DNA of 64,000 nucleotides, from contig CAZEQY010000004.1 in NCBI GenBank assembly GCA_964514655.1, positions 62,001-126,000 on the forward strand, written 5' to 3'. Shown here one piece after another: positions 57,934 to 64,000 of this stretch (within the stretch, counting starts at the first letter, position 1; every line of letters begins with the position of its first letter). The position numbers were made by a program, and so were the translations under genes. This stretch comes from SZAS-7 sp964514655 (GTDB lineage: Bacteria > Chlamydiota > Chlamydiia > Chlamydiales > FEN-1388). The notes under the pieces are model-generated. The model searched no databases. It was not told the origin of the DNA and saw only the letters and a list, made by a program, of their open reading frames with translations.

Positions 57934-59723
57934 AGCACCTTTTGGATATGAGGTTTAAGCATGTCGTTAATCTCAGCCTGTATCTCGAGGTAGCGAGGCG
58001 ATTCAAAGGCTGTAAAGTTCATATTCTTGATTTTGTTTTGTAAAATCAAGAAATAAGAGCGCGCTTCATCGTGACTTGGGAACTGAAAGTCAGTATCAAA
58101 AATCTTGCGTATGATTTCGAGAAGGGCTATCTGCCGGCTGATGGGGCAGTAGGCATCTTCTTTATCAAAGGCATTTTGCTGCAGGTAGCTAAAATCATAG
58201 AGCTCTGATTTTAAGAATGCGATCATATCTTTTGTAGAGGTGCCTTCCTCGCCAACAACTTCCATACGCTTGCGGATTTCATCGCCTTCACGTAGCAGTA
58301 GTGCTGCTCGCCTTACGGTAGATGCCCACTCTGGCATATCTTTAGCAAGCAGTTTTCCAACCGGCTCTAGATACTTTGACCAAGAGATGAGGGGATCTAC
58401 TGCAGGGTAGCGGCGGGAGTCAGAGCGCTCGCGCGAAAGCCCAACAAAGGATCCTACAACAGACAGCGTTGCCTGGGTTACAGGCTCTTCAAAGTTTCCG
58501 CCAGCAGGAGATACTGCTCCACATATTGTTAAGGAGCCATATTTCCCTGTCTTTAAGGATAGAACACCTGCTCGTTCATAAAAGGCTGCAATTCTTGATG
58601 CAAGGTATGCAGGAAAGGCCTCTTCGCCGGGAATTTCTTCAAGGCGGCCGGACATCTCGCGCATCGCCTGCGCCCAGCGGGAAGTTGAGTCTGCAAGTAG
58701 CAGCACATCAAGGCCCATCTGGCGGTAGTATTCTGCGATAGTAGCGCCCATGTATACGGATGATTCTCTTGCTGCTACCGGCATCGACGAGGTGTTACAG
58801 ATGATGACAGTTCGTTTCATCAACGTCTCGCCAGTATGTGGGTCGATAAGGTGGGGAAATTCGCGGAGCACTTCCACAACTTCGCCTGCGCGCTCACCGC
58901 ACGCTACAACCACAACGATATCTACGGATGAGTACTTTGAAAGGTGGTGCTGCAATACTGTTTTTCCTGCTCCAAAGGGCCCTGGCGTACAAAATGTGCC
59001 ACCCTTCATCTGCGATAGCTGCGTGTCGATAATGCGAAGGCCGGTGTCCATCATCTTCATAGGCTTTACGCGCTCGCCCTGGATGAGAGGAATCTTGATG
59101 GGCCATTTTTGGAGCATGCTTATTTCGTGCTCAATGCCCTTTTCATCTTTTACCTTTGCAATTACCTGCTCGATAGGGTAGGAGCCAGGCTGTATCATCC
59201 ATGTGATTTCATATTTGCCAAACATCGAAAAAGGCATCATCACATTGTGGTGAAAGCGGTTTTCAAGTGTAGTTCCAAGTGTGTCACCGCGCGATACTAT
59301 GTCTTTTACTTTAGCTGTTGGTACAAAGTCCCAGTGGCGCTTGCGATCCAATGGTGCCATATAGACGCCGCGGGGAAGAAAGTAGCCAGCAAATTCTGCA
59401 ACTTCTTCTAGGGGGTTTTGAAGGCCATCAAAGATGCGGCTTAGTAGGCCTGGTCCAAGTTCAGCTTCCAAAAGCTCGCCGGTAAAGTGTACTGGCGTTT
59501 CAAGTTTTACATTTCGAGTATCTTCAAAAACCTGGATCTTAGCGATGTCACCCGCAATTTCAATAACTTCTGCCTTAAGCTCGCTTCCTTCAAGCAAGAC
59601 CATGGCAACTTCACCTTGGCGAATATTGCCCTCATAACGGACCTGCAAGAGGTTTCCAAAGGCAGAAACAGTTTTACCTGTTGCGTGATGTTTTTTCTCT
59701 TTTTGTTTTGTCTCTACAGTCAT
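57930..59723 (-). CDS. atpA: V-type ATP synthase catalytic subunit A
   Basis: 597 residues. P-loop GPFGAGKTVLQHHL (about 246-253), DSTSRWAQAMREMSGRLEEIPGEE in outline and the non-homologous region near residues 110-190 typical of A subunits. It hydrolyses or makes ATP at the A/B interface. It overlaps both neighbours by 4 bp, a tightly coupled operon. Confidence 0.97.
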   Translation of the reverse strand: MTVETKQKEKKHHATGKTVSAFGNLLQVRYEGNIRQGEVAMVLLEGSELKAEVIEIAGDIAKIQVFEDTRNVKLETPVHFTGELLEAELGPGLLSRIFDGLQNPLEEVAEFAGYFLPRGVYMAPLDRKRHWDFVPTAKVKDIVSRGDTLGTTLENRFHHNVMMPFSMFGKYEITWMIQPGSYPIEQVIAKVKDEKGIEHEISMLQKWPIKIPLIQGERVKPMKMMDTGLRIIDTQLSQMKGGTFCTPGPFGAGKTVLQHHLSKYSSVDIVVVVACGERAGEVVEVLREFPHLIDPHTGETLMKRTVIICNTSSMPVAARESSVYMGATIAEYYRQMGLDVLLLADSTSRWAQAMREMSGRLEEIPGEEAFPAYLASRIAAFYERAGVLSLKTGKYGSLTICGAVSPAGGNFEEPVTQATLSVVGSFVGLSRERSDSRRYPAVDPLISWSKYLEPVGKLLAKDMPEWASTVRRAALLLREGDEIRKRMEVVGEEGTSTKDMIAFLKSELYDFSYLQQNAFDKEDAYCPISRQIALLEIIRKIFDTDFQFPSHDEARSYFLILQNKIKNMNFTAFESPRYLEIQAEINDMLKPHIQKVL

Positions 59724-60496
59724 ACCACTTCCATCATCTCTTCAACAATTTCTAGTCCTTTCAGCTTGTCAAGCTGAAGCCACTGTTCACAAATTTCAAG
59801 CTGGGCTACATAGCCGAGTATGCGTTCTAATGAAAAAAATTCCCACTCTATAAGCTCTTCGATGTAGTTGAATCGCCACTCTGAAAGCGCTTGGTATAGA
59901 TCAAGCGGGGCAGATTTTCGTGATTCGTATAATGCTTTTAGTCCCGTAAAAGGAGCTGGTGCTTCAAAGTGCTTTTCTTTACAGCGCGCTAAAAGTTCTG
60001 CAACAAAGGGATCATCCTGATCTTCGTGCCTAAACTCATGTTCAACAGAGCGTCCAAGATCAAGAGCTCGTATTGCCACAAAAACGAGCCTCCAATGCCA
60101 CTCAAAGGTGAGGTAGCTTCTTATAAAAGGATTTTGGCTCCCGCTTTCTGTAGCAAAATAGCGATGAAGAAGCTCAGGGAAATTTTCGATGCGCTCACTT
60201 TTTTCGCGATAGTGTTCAAGATAGTCTAGCACATAAGCAGGAAGGCCCTCTTTAAAGAAAAGCCTGTCTTCAAGCTCATACTGATCAAATTCACCACCTG
60301 GCATAAAAGGTGTTTTAAGCCATATCGAGCGTATGTTGTCGATATCGATAAGGCGCTTGAGAACAGAAAAGTACCCTAGGTCTTGTCGGTTTAAGTTTTG
60401 CTGCAAGAGAAACTCAAGTTCTTTAGAACCAAGTTCAACAGGCGATCCAACCTTTAAGGGCGGAAGCAAAGTGGCAAGAAAGTAGTAATTTGCCAT
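59720..60496 (-). CDS. DUF2764 protein, putative V-ATPase subunit C-like
   Basis: 258 residues from the ATG at 60496 (AGGGGC upstream); an upstream start would add 32 residues. ANYYFLATLLPPLKVG at the N-terminus is typical of DUF2764, found in V-ATPase operons of chlamydiae and related bacteria between E and A, where subunit C sits elsewhere. It is helical with long hydrophobic faces, which fits a stalk protein. Role in the complex is inferred from position (CT309). Confidence 0.85.
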   Translation of the reverse strand: MANYYFLATLLPPLKVGSPVELGSKELEFLLQQNLNRQDLGYFSVLKRLIDIDNIRSIWLKTPFMPGGEFDQYELEDRLFFKEGLPAYVLDYLEHYREKSERIENFPELLHRYFATESGSQNPFIRSYLTFEWHWRLVFVAIRALDLGRSVEHEFRHEDQDDPFVAELLARCKEKHFEAPAPFTGLKALYESRKSAPLDLYQALSEWRFNYIEELIEWEFFSLERILGYVAQLEICEQWLQLDKLKGLEIVEEMMEVV

Positions 60497-60506
60497 GCTT
60501 TTGCCC

Positions 60507-61136
60507 CTACTGTGAACCAAAAAATACCTTGCGAAAGTCCTTGTGGATGAAAGAAGCAACAATTTCTTCCAAGGCTTTCGAGGAGATATCAAGAACCATA
60601 TTTTTGTCCAAAATCTTTACCTGAACGCCTCCAGGAAGATCTGACAGCGTAACGGATTTATTTTTTAGCTGCTTAAGCACATCCTGGCTTAGTTCTGCAT
60701 TAATGTGATTGGCAGTAAATGCTTTTGGTATCTCTACTGAGAGCTCGCTTTTAATGCCTTCTTTTTGGATGGCCTTTACAAGGGCTTCAATCAATGTAGA
60801 GTAGGTAGAAGCATTTCCGAGCTGCTCCTTGATCCACTTTTCTAGATTGGGATTAAAAAATGTTTGCTCGACCTTTTGCTTTAAAAGCTCTATAGACTGT
60901 TTTGAGGCCTGCTCAAGTGAGGATTGGAAAATCTGTTTTTCTTCTTCTAGAGATTTTCTTGTTTCTTTAACCATGCGCTCAGCATCGGTGTGGGCGTGAT
61001 GGAGAATGCGCTCGGCCTCTCTTTTTGCCTGCTCAATAATCTCTTGAGCCTGCTCCTTAGCGGGATCCAGTGTTTCTGAACGAATTTTGTCGCAAATCAC
61101 TTGAATGCGAGTATCAGCATTTTCTAGGTCTGGCAT
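60507..61136 (-). CDS. atpE: V-type ATP synthase subunit E (peripheral stalk)
   Basis: 209 residues. A long N-terminal helix of charged heptads (about 25-105: EQAQEIIEQAKREAERILHHAHTDAERMVKE in outline) and a folded C-terminal domain match NtpE. First gene of the operon; order E-DUF2764-A-B-D-I-K is that of Chlamydia. No separate F, C or G gene is present. Confidence 0.93.
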   Translation of the reverse strand: MPDLENADTRIQVICDKIRSETLDPAKEQAQEIIEQAKREAERILHHAHTDAERMVKETRKSLEEEKQIFQSSLEQASKQSIELLKQKVEQTFFNPNLEKWIKEQLGNASTYSTLIEALVKAIQKEGIKSELSVEIPKAFTANHINAELSQDVLKQLKNKSVTLSDLPGGVQVKILDKNMVLDISSKALEEIVASFIHKDFRKVFFGSQ

Positions 61137-61211
61137 GGGTCCTCTTTTTCAGTTATTCGATCAACTTCGCAGTATATCGCGGAGTTCTAGTATTTATCTA
61201 TATATAAAAAG

Positions 61212-61245
61212 AAGGGACGAAAGGGACATAAGGGACATAAGGGAG
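61212..61245 (+). repeat. Short tandem AGGGACATA repeats
   Basis: Units aagggacg, aaagggacata, agggacata and agggag follow each other in the gap before the UPF0158 gene. Confidence 0.75.
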
Positions 61246-61276
61246 ATTATAGCCTGACGAAGTGTCGTTTATTTTG

Positions 61277-61305
61277 TTGCAATCTACATGGGTAGTCACT
61301 AACAT
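61277..61305 (+). promoter_or_regulatory. Candidate promoter for the UPF0158 gene
   Basis: TTGCAA (61277-61282) and TAACAT (61300-61305) with a 17-nt spacer, 27 bp upstream of the ATG at 61333. Confidence 0.4.
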
Positions 61306-61332
61306 TATTAGCAATTATAATTAGGTAGACCT

Positions 61333-62556
61333 ATGGCAGTAAAAAATAAAGTTGTCGCACAAAATCCGCTCATAATGCGTTGTCACCGATTGATGGAGGC
61401 ATTTGCTAAATCTGATGATGAACGGGATTTTTATGTTGATCGTCAAGAAGGCTTTTTGTTTTATGTAGATCTCGATAAATCTCAAGAAGAGCTTGATGAA
61501 CTTGAAAAAGAGCTACTCAATAACGCTGATCGCTACTGCATGATCCCGAAACTTACTTTTTATGAAGTAAAAAAGGTCATGGAGGGTTTTGTAAACGAAA
61601 AAGTATATGATATCGATACCAAAGAAAAATTGCTGGATATCATTGGGTCAAAAGAGGCTCGAGAGAACTTTTTGGAGTTTATCTACGACCATCACACTGA
61701 GCTTGAAAAGTGGCAGCTTTATTACCAAGAGCGCTTTAGAGTGCGTATAATAGAGTGGCTACGCAATAACGAGTTTGACTTCGTATTTGAAGAAGACCTT
61801 GAAGTGACAAAGTCAATATGCGAAAAGTTAAAGCTCAATCTTTTTATCCCAAAGGTTTCTAAGGACTTGCTCGTTGCAAGAAAAAGTCTTGTAGCAAAGG
61901 CTAAAACCTACTACTCAAATGAAGCATTAAACCCACGTCCAAAGCGAGGAAGACCTCCTAAGCAAGTGGCAAAAGTAGAAACAGAGCCACAATTTTCTGC
62001 TGACATTTACACCTCGATTCCAAAGTCTATAAAGCCATTTGTCTTTGCGCCAGACTATCAGGGCTCATCGGCAATATTTACCTTCTCAGGTAAGTTTGCA
62101 TCAGAAGCTGATCTTTTAGCCCATCGCAAGCAGCAGATCACTGGAGCTGTAAACTTTGACATGCAAAACCTTAACCAAAAGCTAGCTGCTCTACGTACAC
62201 TTTCTAACACGTGGAACTTGGACAAAAAAGAGAGTGCTGAGCAAGAGCCGGCCCCTGTCTTATATAGCGAACCTGAAGTGGAAGAAGAGCTTGAATTTAG
62301 CCTTGAAAAGCCTTTGAATGGCAAAAAGCAAAAACCTGTAAAAAAGGCAAAAGTTGTAGAAGCTCCTCCAGTAAAGCCAAAAAAGGTAAAGCCAGTTGTA
62401 GCTAAGAAAAAAGCACCAGTAGCTAAAAAGCCTCAGCCAAAGGCACGGTTACGGCCACTTCCTAAAAAGGTAAAGCCTGCACCAAAGGCAAAAGCTGTAG
62501 CTCCAAAGGCAAAGGCTACACAATTTAGAAAACTTCGCCGCGCAAAAAAGAAATAG
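61333..62556 (+). CDS. UPF0158 protein with AT-hook and histone-H1-like tail
   Basis: 407 residues. The N-terminal ~190 residues match the UPF0158 pattern (DRQEGFLFYVDLDKSQEEL, FVNEKVYDIDTKEKLLDI; CT429 in C. trachomatis by memory). An AT-hook RPKRGRPPK follows at about 202-210. The last ~80 residues are Lys, Ala, Pro-rich repeats (KKAKVVEAPPVKPKKVKPVV, then AKKKAPVAKKPQPK), like chlamydial histone-like Hc proteins. DNA binding is likely. Next gene begins 8 bp later. Confidence 0.8.
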   Translation: MAVKNKVVAQNPLIMRCHRLMEAFAKSDDERDFYVDRQEGFLFYVDLDKSQEELDELEKELLNNADRYCMIPKLTFYEVKKVMEGFVNEKVYDIDTKEKLLDIIGSKEARENFLEFIYDHHTELEKWQLYYQERFRVRIIEWLRNNEFDFVFEEDLEVTKSICEKLKLNLFIPKVSKDLLVARKSLVAKAKTYYSNEALNPRPKRGRPPKQVAKVETEPQFSADIYTSIPKSIKPFVFAPDYQGSSAIFTFSGKFASEADLLAHRKQQITGAVNFDMQNLNQKLAALRTLSNTWNLDKKESAEQEPAPVLYSEPEVEEELEFSLEKPLNGKKQKPVKKAKVVEAPPVKPKKVKPVVAKKKAPVAKKPQPKARLRPLPKKVKPAPKAKAVAPKAKATQFRKLRRAKKK

Positions 62557-62563
62557 GAGATAT

Positions 62564-63151
62564 ATGACATACCAACCCAAAATTTTGGCCTTTGCAGGTA
62601 GCTTACGAAAAGATTCCTACAACAAAAAGCTTGTAAAGATTGCCATGCAAGGAGCTGAAGAAGCGGGTGCTAAGGTTACGTATATCGACCTAAAAGACTA
62701 TCCTCTACCAATTTATGATCAGGATATCGAAGATAGCCAGGGCCTTCCTGAAAATGCGCTCAAGCTAAAAGAGCTCATGCTAAGTCACGATGGATTTTTG
62801 ATTTCTTGCCCAGAGTATAATAGCTCTATGCCTGCAGTATTTAAGAATGTGATCGACTGGACATCAAGACAAGCAAAGCCTGATGAAGTGTATCTATGCT
62901 GCTTTATCGAAAAAGGAGTAGGCCTTTTGAGTGCATCGCCCGGCGGCTTAGGAGGGCTTAGAGGCCTTGTGCACGTACGTGCATTATTTGGCAATATCTT
63001 CAGCCACGTTCTGCCTTATCAAAAAAGCGTCTCTCAAGCCTTTCAGGCCTTTGACGATGCGGGCAATTTAAAAGATCCTAAGGCCCAAGAAGATGCCAAA
63101 AAAGTCGGTCGCGAACTTGCTCTATTTCTCAAAAAACACAAAAGTGTTTAG
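62564..63151 (+). CDS. NAD(P)H-dependent FMN reductase (flavodoxin-like)
   Basis: 195 residues. FMN-phosphate loop ILAFAGSLRKDSYNKKL, the CPEYNSSMPAVFKNVIDW motif and the SPGGLGGLRG motif are those of the NADPH-dependent FMN reductase family (ChrR/YieF-like). It reduces quinones or flavin with NAD(P)H, usually as an oxidative stress defence. AGGAGA stands before the ATG; likely co-transcribed with the UPF0158 gene. Confidence 0.9.
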   Translation: MTYQPKILAFAGSLRKDSYNKKLVKIAMQGAEEAGAKVTYIDLKDYPLPIYDQDIEDSQGLPENALKLKELMLSHDGFLISCPEYNSSMPAVFKNVIDWTSRQAKPDEVYLCCFIEKGVGLLSASPGGLGGLRGLVHVRALFGNIFSHVLPYQKSVSQAFQAFDDAGNLKDPKAQEDAKKVGRELALFLKKHKSV

Positions 63152-63156
63152 AGAGT

Positions 63157-64000
63157 TTACGAACTTGCGCTTTTAAGTGGGGGAATAAAGCGGGTGGTGA
63201 TGTCCACGGGGGCGCTCACAAGCCCGTTTTCATGTTGCCACACGGCCAGGTTTTTCGCTTTTGAGTAGGAAAAAGTTTGCGTTGTAGCTAAAATTGGGAC
63301 CGTCATATTCCAGCTAGATTCTTCCCACGCAAGCGTTTTGCGGTTTTTGTTTTGCAGTAAGTTTGCGTACATCTCAAAAGCAAGTTGGGGCTTATCTTTA
63401 CAAAAATCTATGCTTCGCTGTAGGGCCTTTTGAAAGGATTCCATCTTTGCTGAATGTCCCGCGTGAGCGGCAATAACTACTTCTTCATAGTCCGGCATAC
63501 CGATATCAGAGACTAAGAAAAAACGCACCTTGTGGCCAAGAAATTTTAGGTATTCAGGCTCTACATTCAGAAGAGCGCCGTAAACGATATCTATTTTGTT
63601 GCTTACAAGTTCGTTGATGGCTTCATCGCGTAGGTTAAGCCTGCAGCCTACCTGTACGTTGTTTTGATCAAGCAGCACTTCGGCAGAGGGAAGTATACTA
63701 TAGGCCCCATCATAGCCCATGATGCGGCCGTTAAAGTCGTCGATGCGCTTCATGCCACTTTTTTGTAGAACTAAAAAACCTTTTAAAGGGACATCCACGA
63801 GCTTGCCGACAAGGTAGATATTGCTCTTTCGTGCTATTGCCCGATAGACGCGCGGCAGGCTTGCCAAAACAAGGTCTGCACTTTTATCATCGAGTAGCTT
63901 TAAGGGGCTATCAGTAGTTGGTATTTGAATATCGAGAAAAATACCCTCATCGCGAAAGTAGCCAAGAGCATTGCCTACATAGAGGGGAATATGGTTAGGG
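63157..64000 (-). CDS. NMT1/THI5-like substrate-binding protein, 5' end missing
   Basis: The frame is open to base 64000, so the N-terminus is outside. The visible start (PNHIPLYVGNALGYFRDEGI) is the hallmark of NMT1/THI5-like binding proteins of ABC transporters for thiamine precursors or related nitrogen compounds. Family features are FLDIQIPTTDSPLKLLDDKSADL, GRIMGYDGAYS and ELVSNKIDIVYGALLNVEP. A periplasmic signal peptide cannot be seen. Convergent with the FMN reductase (5-bp gap). Confidence 0.85.
   Translation of the reverse strand, partial: PNHIPLYVGNALGYFRDEGIFLDIQIPTTDSPLKLLDDKSADLVLASLPRVYRAIARKSNIYLVGKLVDVPLKGFLVLQKSGMKRIDDFNGRIMGYDGAYSILPSAEVLLDQNNVQVGCRLNLRDEAINELVSNKIDIVYGALLNVEPEYLKFLGHKVRFFLVSDIGMPDYEEVVIAAHAGHSAKMESFQKALQRSIDFCKDKPQLAFEMYANLLQNKNRKTLAWEESSWNMTVPILATTQTFSYSKAKNLAVWQHENGLVSAPVDITTRFIPPLKSASS

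Noticed and set aside
1..64000. tRNA, rRNA or riboswitch genes
   Set aside because: Intergenic gaps were read by eye and none holds a cloverleaf or known riboswitch core; small RNAs cannot be excluded.

Overview
The window comes from a member of the phylum Chlamydiae, most likely an environmental (amoeba- or arthropod-associated) lineage rather than Chlamydia itself. The evidence is gene order. mip / methyltransferase / trxA, then lpxC-fabZ-lpxA-fmt, a hydrophobic pair at the Cap1 (CT529) position, a ribosomal cluster that begins at rplC (no rpsJ) and runs without a break into secY-rpsM-rpsK-rpoA-rplQ, then gapA and a CT504-like gene, and finally a V-type ATPase operon next to valS, all match the C. 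trachomatis order as I recall it. Accessory genes inserted between these blocks, an IS607-type element, an ankyrin protein and eukaryote-like domains argue for an environmental relative. No species is claimed and no database was searched.

Layout. 1-7.97 kb: PPIase, a membrane-anchored methyltransferase, thioredoxin, a tRNA hydroxylase (TrhO), lipid A/fatty-acid genes (lpxC, fabZ, lpxA), fmt, two Inc-like hydrophobic proteins and an SLBB protein. 8.0-20.5 kb: fused S10-spc-alpha ribosomal superoperon ending in a strong terminator. 20.6-27.5 kb: a two-gene minus-strand insertion, holding a secreted beta-helix repeat protein and a 1847-residue helical-repeat protein, between rplQ and gapA. 27.6-31.1 kb: gapA, a CT504-like protein and a ComEC-type channel. 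31.1-35.3 kb: accessory patch with a gene remnant, an NleD/M91-like zinc metalloprotease with a near-consensus promoter, an IS607 element (tnpA-tnpB) and a GNAT-VanX fusion. 35.3-40.75 kb: lipoprotein, DAHP synthase, an unrecognised protein and two tandem alanine/sodium symporters. 40.8-45.8 kb: a likely host-interaction cluster with a protein kinase-like protein of permuted domain order, a small membrane ORF, an IQM-like protein and a membrane protein. 45.8-52.1 kb: GGQ release-factor-like protein, YchJ, BioY, ValS, FumC and a membrane protein. 52.0-53.6 kb: a large palindromic repeat and an ankyrin protein with a possible cysteine-protease-like C-terminus. 53.6-61.1 kb: V-type ATPase operon (minus strand, E-DUF2764-A-B-D-I-K). 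61.3-64.0 kb: UPF0158 protein with an AT-hook and histone-H1-like tail, an FMN reductase, and a truncated NMT1/THI5-like binding protein.

How the genes fit together. Most genes are core functions: outer-membrane lipid A and fatty-acid synthesis, translation, protein export, glycolysis, an ion-pumping V-ATPase and sodium-coupled amino-acid uptake. The accessory islands sit exactly at breaks in chlamydial synteny and hold the candidates for new biology: the permuted kinase, the IQM-like protein, the NleD-like protease, the ankyrin protein and the 1847-aa protein. No rRNA or tRNA genes and no CRISPR array were seen. No intergenic stretch exceeds about 300 bases; the longest (5564-5855) is annotated.
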